From NCBI RefSeq assembly GCF_027797205.1, contig NZ_CP115607.1:868001-932000 (forward strand): DNA of 64,000 bases, written 5' to 3'. The notes under the pieces were generated by a model, which was not told the origin of the DNA, ran no database searches, and was given only the letters and a program-made list of their open reading frames with translations. A program made the position numbers and the translations under genes. This stretch comes from Campylobacter sp. VBCF_01 NA2 (GTDB taxonomy: Bacteria; Campylobacterota; Campylobacteria; Campylobacterales; Campylobacteraceae). Shown here piece by piece: positions 33,999 to 42,613 of this stretch (positions are counted from its first letter, which is position 1; every line of letters starts with the position of its first letter).

Positions 33999-35315
33999 TT
34001 AAAGAATATATTTTGCCAAATCGTCGTTATTAACGATTACGCCTAGCTTTTCGCTGACTAAATTTTCATCAATCACAATCTTTTCACCGCTATGCTCATC
34101 GGCTTCGAAGCTGATGTCTTCTAACACCTTCTCCATTATGGTATGAAGTCGTCTAGCGCCGATGTCTTCGACCTGAGCGTTTGCCTGAGCGGCGTATTTA
34201 GCAAGTGCTTTTATACCACTTTCGCTAAATTCTAACTCCACGCCCTCGGTTGCTAAAAGCGCGCAGTATTGTTTAAGAAGCGAATTTTTTGGCTTGGTTA
34301 AAATTTCGTAAAGCGCGTTTTCATCTAAGCTTTCAAGCTCCACGCGAAGCGGAAATCTGCCTTGAAGCTCTGGGATCAAATCGCTTGGTTTGCTTATGTG
34401 AAACGCCCCGGCAGCGATAAATAAAATGTGGTCAGTGTCTAAATTGCCAAATTTCGTGCTCACGCTCGAACCCTCCACAATCGGAAGTAAATCACGCTGA
34501 ACGCCCTCTTTGCTCGGATCTTGGCGCGAGCCGTTGGAGCTAACAGCTACTTTATCAATCTCATCGATAAAGATAATGCCCTCTTCCCTAGCCCGTCTCA
34601 TCGCCTCTGCCTTAACGCTTTCCATATCCAAAATTTTCTCGCTAGCTTCGTTTTTAAGGGCGACTTTGGCGTCTTTGATTTTGAGCTCTTTTTTTGTTTT
34701 TTTCGTCGCTATGCCGATGACTTTAATGAAATTCTCTTGCATATTTGCCATTTCTGGCGGTAAATTTGAGTTTGATTCTAGCGTGTTTTCGCTGATTTCG
34801 ATTTCGATTAATTTCTCGTCCAAACTCCCGCTAAGTAGCTTTTCACGCATTTTTTCGTAGCTTTTGGCATACTCTGCATTTTTCTCTTCGCTAGCCCCGC
34901 GAGGCAATGGCGGCATAAGCTTTTCTAAAATTTTTTGCTCGATATACTCGTCGATTTTGTCTTTGTTTTTTTCAAATTCTTCATTTCTGACTAAATTTAC
35001 AGCCGCAGCTGCCAAATCTCGCACCATAGACTCCACATCTCGCCCCACAAAGCCCACTTCTGTGTATTTGCTAGCCTCCACTTTGATAAATGGCAAACCA
35101 AACATTTTTGATAATCTTCGCGCGATTTCTGTTTTTCCTACGCCGGTAGAGCCTATCATAAGGATATTTTTCGGGGTAACCTCGCCCCTCATATCATCGC
35201 TTAGCCTCATACGGCGATAGCGATTGCGAAGTGCGACTGCTATCGTGCGTTTAGCGTCCTTTTGTCCGATTACATAATCATCTAAATTTTTAACAATTTC
35301 CTTAGGTGTCATCAT
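33999..35315 (-). CDS. hslU: ATP-dependent protease ATPase subunit HslU
   Basis: The unfoldase ring of the HslUV protease. The 438-aa AAA+ protein begins MMTPKEIVKNLDDYVIGQ and has Walker A GSTGVGKTEIARRL near residue 55, the pore-region YTEVGFVGRDVES, a variable I-domain with many charged residues, Walker B GIIFIDEIDKVA, and sensor/C-terminal signature VEDIGARRLHTIMEKVLEDIS. Two adjacent ATG codons could serve as start. It directly follows hslV. Confidence 0.97.
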   Translation of the reverse strand: MMTPKEIVKNLDDYVIGQKDAKRTIAVALRNRYRRMRLSDDMRGEVTPKNILMIGSTGVGKTEIARRLSKMFGLPFIKVEASKYTEVGFVGRDVESMVRDLAAAAVNLVRNEEFEKNKDKIDEYIEQKILEKLMPPLPRGASEEKNAEYAKSYEKMREKLLSGSLDEKLIEIEISENTLESNSNLPPEMANMQENFIKVIGIATKKTKKELKIKDAKVALKNEASEKILDMESVKAEAMRRAREEGIIFIDEIDKVAVSSNGSRQDPSKEGVQRDLLPIVEGSSVSTKFGNLDTDHILFIAAGAFHISKPSDLIPELQGRFPLRVELESLDENALYEILTKPKNSLLKQYCALLATEGVELEFSESGIKALAKYAAQANAQVEDIGARRLHTIMEKVLEDISFEADEHSGEKIVIDENLVSEKLGVIVNNDDLAKYIL

Positions 35316-35861
35316 CTATTTATCGTCCCAGATTGCGTAAGTTTTAATGTTTTCGTTTGTGTAAATGCAAATTTCACCAGCTATTTTTAGGCTCTCTTTT
35401 ACCAAATCCTCTTCGCTTAAAATTCCAAACCTATCCAATGCCCTAGCTGCGCTTAGCGCGTAGTTTCCGCCACTTCCAATGGCCGCTAGGCGACCGTCGT
35501 CTGGCTCGACGACATCGCCCGTACCACTTAGCAAAAATATATTTTTTCTATCCACTACAAGCATCATGGCTTCGAGTTTGCGCAGATATTTATCCTTGCG
35601 CCACTCTTTGCTAAATTCCACCACAGCTTTCAAAAGTTCGCCCTTTGCGTTATCAAGGCATTTTTCAAACATATCAAAGAGATTAAATGCATCGGCCGTG
35701 CTTCCTGCAAATCCAGCTAGCACGCTTCCGTCTTTGCCTATTTTGCGAATTTTAGTCGCATTGCCTTTGAGGACAGTATTACCAAATGTAACTTGTCCGT
35801 CTCCGCCGATAACCGAGCCATTTTTGCCTTTGTAAGCTAAAATCGTAGTTGCTTCAAACAT
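35316..35861 (-). CDS. hslV: ATP-dependent protease peptidase subunit HslV
   Basis: The proteolytic core of HslUV, an N-terminal threonine hydrolase. The 181-aa protein begins [20 protein letters not shown] with [21 protein letters not shown]. The catalytic Thr aligns with Thr5, so a four-residue leader (MFEA) has to be removed, unlike the E. coli enzyme where only Met precedes it. The [12 protein letters not shown] and [16 protein letters not shown] motifs are intact. The ATG overlaps the rplI stop by one base. Confidence 0.97.
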   Translation of the reverse strand: MFEATTILAYKGKNGSVIGGDGQVTFGNTVLKGNATKIRKIGKDGSVLAGFAGSTADAFNLFDMFEKCLDNAKGELLKAVVEFSKEWRKDKYLRKLEAMMLVVDRKNIFLLSGTGDVVEPDDGRLAAIGSGGNYALSAARALDRFGILSEEDLVKESLKIAGEICIYTNENIKTYAIWDDK

Positions 35862-36304
35862 TACTCTGCTACCACATCTATTTCAAATTTCGCCACAATG
35901 CCGTGTTTAAATTTCGCCGAAACATCGTAAATTCCGACACTTTTTATATTTTCGACTTCCAAGACTTTTTTATCTATATCGAAATTCTTTTGCTCTTTTA
36001 GCGCAGTTGCGATCTCTTCTTTTGTAACTGAGCCAAAAAGTGCGCCATTTGCACCTGCTTGTTTTGCGATTTTTAATCGGACATTTTTTAACGCCTCTTT
36101 AAGCTCGGTAGTTTTGTCGATTTCCTCTTTTTCTAGCTCGGCTTCTTTGCGTTTGCCAGCCTCGTATTTGCGCAAAACCTCGTTAGTCGCAGCTAGTGCA
36201 AAGCCCTTTCCTATCAAAAAATTATTTCCATATCCGTCTTTTACTTCTTTGATTTCACCGGCTTTTCCTAGCCCTTTGACATCTTTTATAAGTAAAACTT
36301 TCAT
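35861..36304 (-). CDS. rplI: 50S ribosomal protein L9
   Basis: L9 binds 23S rRNA domain V and shapes the L1 stalk region. The 147-aa length is normal. The N-terminal RNA-binding domain has [20 protein letters not shown] and the signature [17 protein letters not shown]; a long connecting helix (about residues 40-75) leads to the C-terminal domain with [14 protein letters not shown]. It is placed between argG and hslV, unlike the classical rpsF-rpsR-rplI arrangement. Confidence 0.97.
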   Translation of the reverse strand: MKVLLIKDVKGLGKAGEIKEVKDGYGNNFLIGKGFALAATNEVLRKYEAGKRKEAELEKEEIDKTTELKEALKNVRLKIAKQAGANGALFGSVTKEEIATALKEQKNFDIDKKVLEVENIKSVGIYDVSAKFKHGIVAKFEIDVVAE

Positions 36305-36322
36305 TAAATTTCCTTTTAAATT

Positions 36323-37540
36323 TTAAAATTTTCGACCGCTTTTTCCTGCGATGATAAATCTAAGCGCATTTAGCTTGATAAAGCCGTCTGCGTCTTTTTG
36401 GTTAAATACAGCGTCTTCTTCAAATGTGCTAAATTCGACATTAAACAAGCTATCTTTGCTCTCTCTGCCTCTTACAATCACATTTCCTTTGTATAGCTCT
36501 ATGCGAACTGTGCCATTTACGCACTCTTGTGATTTATCAATTAGGCTTTGAAGCATGATTCGCTCTGGGCTAAACCAAAAGCCATTGTAGATTAGCTCAG
36601 CGTATTTTGGCATAAGCTCGTCTTTTAGGTGCGCTGCGCCACGATCTAGCGTAAGGCTCTCTATCGCGCGGTGAGCTTTGAGAAGGATTGTGCCACCTGG
36701 GGTTTCGTAGCAACCTCTACTTTTCATACCGACATAGCGATTTTCGACTAAATCAAGTCTGCCGATACCGTGTTTGGCGCCAAGATTGTTTAATTCGTGT
36801 AAAATTTCATGTGCTTTTAGTTTTTTGCCATTTAGCGCGATTGGATCGCCATTAGCATACTCGATTTCGATGATTTCGCTCTCATCTGGGGCGTTTTTAG
36901 GATCTGTTGTCCATCTCCACATATCATCTTCTGGGGCATGGTTTGGATCTTCTAGCACCAAACCCTCATAAGAGATGTGAAGTAAATTTGCGTCCATTGA
37001 GTATGGTGATTTACCTGGTTTTTTTGTTATATCAATACCGTGTTTCTCGGCGTAAGCAAGGAGCTTTTCACGGCTGTTTAAATCCCACTCGCGCCATGGA
37101 GCGATGACCTTTATATCAGGTTTTAGTGCGTATGCACCAAGCTCGAAGCGAACTTGATCGTTTCCTTTGCCAGTAGCGCCGTGGCTTACAGCGTCTGCAC
37201 CTGTTTTTTGTGCGATTTCGACCATTTTTTTCGCAATTAGCGGTCTAGCAATACTTGTGCCTAGCAAATACTCGCCCTCATAGACTGCATTTGCGCGAAA
37301 CATAGGGAAAACATACTCTTTTACAAACTCTTCTCTCAAATCTTCGATAAAAATATTTTCTGGTTTAATGCCTAGTTTTAGGGCTTTGTCTTTGATTGGG
37401 GCTAGGTCTTCGTTTTGACCGATATCAGCGGTGAAAGTTACCACTTCGCAGCCATAATTATCGCCAAGCCATTTTAAAATAATACTCGTATCAAGTCCGC
37501 CAGAATACGCTAGAACTACCTTTTTTACGCTTTTTTGCAT
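36323..37540 (-). CDS. argG: argininosuccinate synthase
   Basis: ArgG condenses citrulline and aspartate in arginine synthesis using ATP. The ATG at 37540 has AAGGAG five bases upstream, preferred over the in-frame GTG at 37546. The 405-aa protein begins [20 protein letters not shown] with the PP-loop SGGLDTS, then the citrulline/aspartate-site segments [31 protein letters not shown] and [17 protein letters not shown]. It heads a same-strand row argG-rplI-hslV-hslU-era. Confidence 0.97.
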   Translation of the reverse strand: MQKSVKKVVLAYSGGLDTSIILKWLGDNYGCEVVTFTADIGQNEDLAPIKDKALKLGIKPENIFIEDLREEFVKEYVFPMFRANAVYEGEYLLGTSIARPLIAKKMVEIAQKTGADAVSHGATGKGNDQVRFELGAYALKPDIKVIAPWREWDLNSREKLLAYAEKHGIDITKKPGKSPYSMDANLLHISYEGLVLEDPNHAPEDDMWRWTTDPKNAPDESEIIEIEYANGDPIALNGKKLKAHEILHELNNLGAKHGIGRLDLVENRYVGMKSRGCYETPGGTILLKAHRAIESLTLDRGAAHLKDELMPKYAELIYNGFWFSPERIMLQSLIDKSQECVNGTVRIELYKGNVIVRGRESKDSLFNVEFSTFEEDAVFNQKDADGFIKLNALRFIIAGKSGRKF

Positions 37541-37713
37541 AACCACTCCTTTGATTTGAAAATAACGGCAAGGATTTTAGCTAAATTTTGGTTTAAAAGT
37601 TCTGAAATTTGGGAAATTTTGGGAAATTTACGAAATTTTAAGGCGTTAAAATAAAAATTAATATCAAATTTGCTAAAATTGATTTTGAAATAAACTTTCA
37701 ATAAAGGTAGATA

Positions 37714-38691
37714 ATGTTTTCATCATTTTTCAAAAGCAAAAAATGGCGAATTTTGGCGTGGGGCGGTATGTTTTGCATACTAAGTATAAATTTGTTTCAA
37801 ACCGTTTTAAATGTAAAATTTAACGAGTGGTATCGGACATTTTATGATATGGGTGGCGAGATAGACAAGCACACAATCGATGAATTTTACCAGCAAATTT
37901 TGCTTTTTATCTGGATTGCTGTTTGGTTCGTGTTATCGGTGGTTGCTGAGCGATATATCACGCGTGTATGGGTGCTAAAATGGCGCGAGGCGATGACATT
38001 TGCGCATATCGGCTTTTGGCACAAGGTAGAGCGCGATATCGAGGGTAGCTCGCAGCGTATCCAAGAGGATATTTATCGTTTCACCAAAACGCTCGAAGAT
38101 GTCGGCATGCGTATCGTCTATGCCTTTATGACGCTCTTTGCCTTCATACCGATTTTGTGGAATTTAAGCTCAGGCGTGAAAGTGCCAATACTCGAAAATA
38201 TCCCAGGCGGGCTTGTTTGGATTGCGCTAATCGTTAGTATCGGAGGGCTTGGGGTTTCGTGGTTTGTGGGACGCTACCTGCCACGCCTAGAATACAACAA
38301 CCAAAAGGTCGAAGCAGCATTTCGAAAAGAGCTAGTATTCGCCGAAGAAGATAAGCAAAACTACGGTAGCGAGACAAAGATTATTTCGCTTTTTGACAAG
38401 CTCAAATTTAACTACCACAAGCTATTTTTGCACTATTTGTATTTCGATGCGTGGCTAAATACATACTCACAAATCCTAGTCATGGTGCCTTACCTCATCA
38501 TGGGTCCCGGGCTTTTTACCAAGGCAATCACGCTTGGCGTGCTGATCCAAACAGCAAACGCGTTTAATAAAGTGCGCGTGAGTTTTAGCGTATTTACGAA
38601 TAACTGGACGACGATTACGGAACTTCGCTCAATCCACATGAGACTTAAAGAATTTGAGGAAAATATCGGGTATAAGCCAAATTTAGAGTAA
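37714..38691 (+). CDS. SbmA/BacA-like peptide transporter
   Basis: SbmA/BacA proteins are proton-driven importers of peptide antibiotics in the inner membrane. The family is related to ABC transporter membrane domains but lacks an ATPase. The 325-aa protein matches the SbmA core closely: NEWYRTFYDM, VWVLKWREAMT, RIQEDIYRFTKTLEDVG, FAFIPILW, LEYNNQKVEAAFRKELVFAEED, FHYLYF-like LHYLYFDAW, and the final FTNNWTTITELRSIHMRLKEFE. Compared with E. coli SbmA (about 400 aa) it lacks roughly 80 N-terminal residues including the first helices. The ATG has AAGG upstream. Confidence 0.85.
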   Translation: MFSSFFKSKKWRILAWGGMFCILSINLFQTVLNVKFNEWYRTFYDMGGEIDKHTIDEFYQQILLFIWIAVWFVLSVVAERYITRVWVLKWREAMTFAHIGFWHKVERDIEGSSQRIQEDIYRFTKTLEDVGMRIVYAFMTLFAFIPILWNLSSGVKVPILENIPGGLVWIALIVSIGGLGVSWFVGRYLPRLEYNNQKVEAAFRKELVFAEEDKQNYGSETKIISLFDKLKFNYHKLFLHYLYFDAWLNTYSQILVMVPYLIMGPGLFTKAITLGVLIQTANAFNKVRVSFSVFTNNWTTITELRSIHMRLKEFEENIGYKPNLE

Positions 38692-38699
38692 AAAAAATA

Positions 38700-38730
38700 G
38701 CGAATTTGGGTGAAATTTACCCAAATTCGC
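38700..38730 (-). terminator. terminator of the haem-type TonB receptor gene
   Basis: Perfect 12-bp stem GCGAATTTGGGT/ACCCAAATTCGC with a seven-base loop. On the minus strand it is followed at once by CTATTTTTTTTAC, a strong U tract. The plus-strand sbmA-like transcript may also stop here. Confidence 0.8.
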
Positions 38731-38752
38731 AAAAAGGAGTTCAATGAAAATT

Positions 38753-40900
38753 TTAAAATTTAACTTCTAAATCTACCCAGAAATTTCGCCCACGACCGAC
38801 TTGCGAACTAGCCTTATATGTATCTGCACGAATATATTGCTTATCTGTTATATTATTCACACCAAAATTTATCGTAGCTCCATCTAAGAAAGGTAAATAT
38901 TCGTTTTTGCTAACTTTATAGCTTCCTTGAAAATCAACAGTCGTAAATGGTTTATCTACATACGGATAACGAGTGCCATAATACTCAGGATAGTAATACT
39001 GTGGTTGAGTTTTAGGTTTTAACCAATGGCTAACTTTCACACCCAAATTTAAATTCTTCATAGGTGAATAATCGACTTTTCCGATAAATCTATCAGCTGT
39101 TTTTCTGATAGGCTCTTTTGTTTGTGCATCATAAATTTTTAATTTCTCGTAACTAGCACCAAAACTAAAATCACCAATATCATATTTAGTCGAAATTTCA
39201 TAGCCTTTTCGTTTTACTTTACCGATATTTTGATATTGACCGTATTTTTGCAGATTAGTAGGATCTGATTGATCGTTCATAGCATTTGGTGGCGGAATTC
39301 CCAAATCTCCCCTATCAACAAATTCTATAAAATTACTAATCTCTCCGTTGAAATGGATAAATTTAAAGTTAAAATGATCGTCATCGCTTAACAATGCTTG
39401 ATCTTCGTAGCTAAAACCGATTTCATATTCTTTCGCAATCTCGGGTTCTAGCCCATCGGCTGGAACATACCAATAAGGTCTATTTACCGGACCTGCCATA
39501 CCTGCTTCGTGTGGTGTAGGAGCCCTAAAACTCTCGCTATAACCAGCAAGCAAAGTTAGCTTATCGAAAATGGTATAACCAAGCGCAACCCTTGGCGAAA
39601 ATCTGCTGTCTGAAAATTTATCACCATACTCTCGTTTAACCTCTCGTTCAAATTTATCATATCTACCGCCTAATGTAAGCTCAAAATCACCCACAGAAAT
39701 AATATCTTGAAGATAAATTCCTAGATCTTTCCATTTATTTGGGTGTGATGCAAACATACTCATTGATTGATCTATACCATTTCTGACATAGCTAACACCC
39801 TCTTCTCTTTGCTGATAATCAAAACCCAAAACTAGATTATGATTTAAAAATCCCGTATCAAATTCTGCGTTATTTTTTAAATTAATTCCCCAACGCTCAT
39901 CTTCGTTTTTATATCTCAAATCTGTTCCAGAAATATAAAATCTGTCATATTTAGCATCTGTTTTATAAGCCTTAAATGATAAATTTACAAATGGATTTGC
40001 AGGAGTGTAAAAATAATCAAACACATAATCTCGTTGCGTCAAATCAGCACTTAGGGTTAGCTCATCTGGGTTTTGCCTCATAGGTTGCCATGCAGTCATC
40101 AAATCGCCGTTATAATCAAAAATGCTAAATTGCGCTCTATGGCTATCGTAAAAATCAAAGCCTAACTTGAAAAACAAAGTCCTTATATCTTCATCAGCAT
40201 TTGTTTTTGTGGTAGGGGTTTGTGAATAATGAGAACCGCCATCAGCCCATTTGATATTGCCATAGCCAGCTTGTTTGCCGTAAATCAAAATATCTATCGG
40301 GACATCATTTGGATCGGCATACACAGCAGCTCTACCGCTTTTCATATTGTTTGACTCTGCTCTAAAACCAAGCATTGCACCAAATTCTTTGCCTTCGCTT
40401 AAATAATCCCTAGCATCTTTTGTAGTCATATCTACGATACCGCCTATCGCACCAGATCCATGCAAAATAGAACTAGCACCCTTGGTAACTTCCACGGTTT
40501 TTAAAATATCATTATCTACTCTAAGGCTGGAAGTTTGATTTGAAAACAAAGTAGCGTCCCGCTTTACGCCATCTTGCTTAAATATAAGCCTATCGCCATC
40601 TCCCCAAGTCGAAAAGCCACGAATAGAGAATTCTTGTGCCGTAGGTCGAAGCAAGCCCTCTCCCACACTTACGCCAGGAATATCACCTATTACATCAATG
40701 ACATTTGATTTTTGTTTCAGCTCTTTTTCGCCAACTACACCAACCGAACCTGCGTATTTTAAATTTTCGACCTCCGTCAAGGTCGCACTAACGATAATCT
40801 CGTCGAATTCAACCGCATTATGCTTGGGAGTTGTTGCGTTGTTTTCGACACCAAAAAGCACACCAGCCACAGCCAAAGAAAGATAAAAGCTCTTTTTCAT
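38753..40900 (-). CDS. TonB-dependent haemoglobin/haem-type outer-membrane receptor
   Basis: A 715-aa receptor starting at the ATG at 40900 (SD AAGGAAA), with signal peptide MKKSFYLSLAVAGVLFGVEN. The TonB box is near DEIIVSAT, and the plug domain (about 35-150) includes DVIGDIPGV and IRGFSTWGDGDR. The 22-strand barrel contains ESFRAPTPHE and ends in aromatic LEVKF. The FRAP box and LEPEIAKEYEIGF segment are typical of the haemoglobin/transferrin/lactoferrin receptor branch. A Fur-box-like site overlaps the likely -10, so iron repression is expected. The ligand is inferred from the family only. Confidence 0.85.
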   Translation of the reverse strand: MKKSFYLSLAVAGVLFGVENNATTPKHNAVEFDEIIVSATLTEVENLKYAGSVGVVGEKELKQKSNVIDVIGDIPGVSVGEGLLRPTAQEFSIRGFSTWGDGDRLIFKQDGVKRDATLFSNQTSSLRVDNDILKTVEVTKGASSILHGSGAIGGIVDMTTKDARDYLSEGKEFGAMLGFRAESNNMKSGRAAVYADPNDVPIDILIYGKQAGYGNIKWADGGSHYSQTPTTKTNADEDIRTLFFKLGFDFYDSHRAQFSIFDYNGDLMTAWQPMRQNPDELTLSADLTQRDYVFDYFYTPANPFVNLSFKAYKTDAKYDRFYISGTDLRYKNEDERWGINLKNNAEFDTGFLNHNLVLGFDYQQREEGVSYVRNGIDQSMSMFASHPNKWKDLGIYLQDIISVGDFELTLGGRYDKFEREVKREYGDKFSDSRFSPRVALGYTIFDKLTLLAGYSESFRAPTPHEAGMAGPVNRPYWYVPADGLEPEIAKEYEIGFSYEDQALLSDDDHFNFKFIHFNGEISNFIEFVDRGDLGIPPPNAMNDQSDPTNLQKYGQYQNIGKVKRKGYEISTKYDIGDFSFGASYEKLKIYDAQTKEPIRKTADRFIGKVDYSPMKNLNLGVKVSHWLKPKTQPQYYYPEYYGTRYPYVDKPFTTVDFQGSYKVSKNEYLPFLDGATINFGVNNITDKQYIRADTYKASSQVGRGRNFWVDLEVKF

Positions 40901-40944
40901 GTGGAATTTTCCTTTCGTTAAATTTGCATTTAAAAATAGTGGCA

Positions 40945-40963
40945 AAATTATATTCATTATCAA
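40945..40963 (-). promoter_or_regulatory. Fur-box-like operator over the TonB receptor -10
   Basis: The minus-strand bases TTGATAATGAATATAATTT resemble the Fur 19-mer GATAATGATAATCATTATC. They contain TATAAT (40947-40952), which would be the -10 of the receptor gene, about 47 bases before the ATG. Confidence 0.55.
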
Positions 40964-40974
40964 CTTAAAATATA

Positions 40975-41002
40975 TTGAAAATTTTTATCAATAAAATATA
41001 AT
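40975..41002 (+). promoter_or_regulatory. plus-strand consensus-like promoter
   Basis: TTGAAA (40975-40980), 16-base spacer, TATAAT (40997-41002). It points toward the S4-domain gene 240 bases away, but a hairpin with a T run follows within 10-30 bases of the expected start site. Confidence 0.45.
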
Positions 41003-41011
41003 AGCGATTAT

Positions 41012-41034
41012 ACTTCGTTTTTATCGAAGTTTTT
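41012..41034 (+). terminator. small hairpin with T tail, possible attenuator
   Basis: Stem ACTTCG/CGAAGT with a seven-base loop, followed by TTTTATAAAA. It lies directly after the promoter at 40975-41002. It may act as an early terminator or mark a very short RNA. Confidence 0.35.
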
Positions 41035-41240
41035 ATAAAATTTTAAGAAAAATTTATTAAAAAATTTTATAAGAATTTATTGTTTTATTTTCGTTTAAAA
41101 TTTTAAAATTTATGAATTTTATGCATTTTAACAAAATTGATAAAAACAAATTTATAGTAGTAAAATTTTTGATTAATTATAAAATTTTAAATTCGCCTAA
41201 ATTTCCAAATTTTAAGGCGAATTTGGCTACAATCCCGCCC

Positions 41241-41486
41241 ATGAGAGTCGATAAATTTTTAAATTCAGTAAATATCACAAAAAGGCGCGCCATAAGCGAG
41301 GATATGTGCAAAAGTGGCGTAGTCTATATCAACGGCGCAGTGGCAAAAGCTAGCAAAATCCTAAAAATCGGCGATATAATCACCATAAAATTTTTAGAAA
41401 AAGATAAAAGCTATCAAGTTCTGGGCTTTCCCGCCACCAAAAACACGCCAAAAAGTGAGCAAGAAAAATATGTCAAAGAGCTTTAA
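41241..41486 (+). CDS. S4-domain RNA-binding protein, Hsp15/RqcP-like
   Basis: I choose the ATG at 41241, where the S4 fold begins (MRVDKFLNSVNITKRRAISE), giving 81 aa; the frame is open further upstream but only with low-complexity residues. The S4 motif continues GVVYINGAVAKASKILKIGD. Small stand-alone S4 proteins of this kind (Hsp15/HslR, RqcP) bind stalled 50S subunits. The end overlaps tsaE by 17 bases, and tsaE overlaps lptB, so the three are probably co-expressed. Confidence 0.8.
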   Translation: MRVDKFLNSVNITKRRAISEDMCKSGVVYINGAVAKASKILKIGDIITIKFLEKDKSYQVLGFPATKNTPKSEQEKYVKEL

Positions 41487-41880
41487 ACTCACGCTTGGCG
41501 AGGGCGAAATTTCGCAAATCGCTGAAATTTTGCCACGCAGTGGAGTGATTTTGCTAAATGGCACGCTAGCAAGTGGCAAAACCACGCTAACAAAGGCTAT
41601 CGCGCTATCGCACGGCATAGATCCAGCCGCTGTGAGTTCGCCGACATTTTCACTCATGCAAAATTACGGCCAAATTTACCACTACGACCTGTATAATGGC
41701 GGTAGCGAGGCGATGATGAATAATGGCTTGATTGAAAATTTATTCGAAGACGGGCTTCATATCATCGAGTGGGCGGACGAGAATTTGATAAAATTTATTG
41801 AAAAATATGAGCTGGATTGTTGCGCGGTAAATATCAAGGTCGTGGGCGACAAACGCGAATACGAGGTAGTTTATGCATAG
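41470..41880 (+). CDS. tsaE: tRNA t6A biosynthesis ATPase TsaE
   Basis: TsaE is the small ATPase that regenerates the TsaBDE complex making t6A at tRNA position 37. The 136-aa protein (ATG at 41470; a GTG at 41455 is the alternative) has Walker A LNGTLASGKTTLTKAI, the switch region SSPTFSLMQNYG, YHYDLYN and the conserved HIIEWADE. It lies inside the end of the S4 gene and overlaps lptB by 8 bases. Confidence 0.93.
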   Translation: MSKSFKLTLGEGEISQIAEILPRSGVILLNGTLASGKTTLTKAIALSHGIDPAAVSSPTFSLMQNYGQIYHYDLYNGGSEAMMNNGLIENLFEDGLHIIEWADENLIKFIEKYELDCCAVNIKVVGDKREYEVVYA

Positions 41881-42607
41881 ATTAGAAGTAAAAGATTTGA
41901 AAAAGACTATCAAAGGCACCCCGATAATCAAGGGCGTTTCATTAGAGGTCGAAAACGGCGAAGTCGTGGGCTTACTAGGTCCAAATGGCGCAGGCAAAAC
42001 CACGACATTTTATATGATTTGCGGGCTGATTTCTAGCACGAGTGGCGAGATTTTGCTCGATTTTAAGGATATTAGCAATGTCCCGCTTCACAAACGCGCC
42101 AAGCTTGGCATCGGATACCTACCCCAAGAAAGTAGCGTTTTTAAGGATTTAAGCGTGGAAGAAAATTTAATGCTTGCCGCTGAAATCACCTATAAAGACA
42201 AAAAAATCGCAGCCGAAAAAGTCGATGAAATGCTAAATCTACTAAATATCGAGCCGATAAGAGAGCGAAAAGGGGTGAGCCTAAGCGGCGGCGAAAGAAG
42301 GCGTTGCGAAATCGCGCGAAGCCTGATGATAACGCCGAAATTTTTACTGCTTGATGAGCCATTTGCAGGGGTCGATCCTATCGCTGTTAGCGACATACAA
42401 AACATCGTGCGAAGCCTAAAAGAGCTTGACATCGGGATTTTGATAACCGACCACAATGTCCGTGAAACTTTGGCGATTTGCGATAGAGCCTATGTCATCA
42501 AAGACGGCGAGTTGCTCACTAGTGGCACAGCCAAACAGGTCGCAAACGATGAAAATGTGCGAAAATACTATCTAGGCGATAATTTTAAATTTGATAGTGA
42601 AATTTAG
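41873..42607 (+). CDS. lptB: LPS export ABC transporter ATPase LptB
   Basis: LptB powers extraction of lipopolysaccharide or lipooligosaccharide from the inner membrane by LptFG. The 244-aa ABC protein has Walker A LLGPNGAGKTTTFYMICG, a Q-loop GYLPQESSVFKDL, signature LSGGERRRCEIARSL, Walker B FLLLDEPFAGVDP and switch His in ITDHNVRETL. All are typical of LptB rather than general ABC proteins. It is followed, seven bases later, by the phase-variable gtr locus that probably modifies the same LPS. Confidence 0.95.
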   Translation: MHRLEVKDLKKTIKGTPIIKGVSLEVENGEVVGLLGPNGAGKTTTFYMICGLISSTSGEILLDFKDISNVPLHKRAKLGIGYLPQESSVFKDLSVEENLMLAAEITYKDKKIAAEKVDEMLNLLNIEPIRERKGVSLSGGERRRCEIARSLMITPKFLLLDEPFAGVDPIAVSDIQNIVRSLKELDIGILITDHNVRETLAICDRAYVIKDGELLTSGTAKQVANDENVRKYYLGDNFKFDSEI

Positions 42608-42613
42608 GCTTAA

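Larger units (their letters stand above)
40901..41240. other. 340-base divergent control region
   Basis: The region between the TonB receptor and the S4-domain gene is about 85% A+T by eye. It holds the Fur-box-like site, a plus-strand consensus-like promoter (40975-41002) and a small hairpin with a T tail (41012-41034). Open frames exist upstream of the S4 gene but have no SD and consist of Lys/Asn/Phe/Ile only, so I see no gene in it. Confidence 0.6.

Noticed and set aside
41112-41240. 43-residue N-terminal extension of the S4 protein
   Set aside because: Low-complexity Lys/Asn/Phe/Ile residues from AT-rich spacer; the S4 fold begins exactly at ATG 41241.
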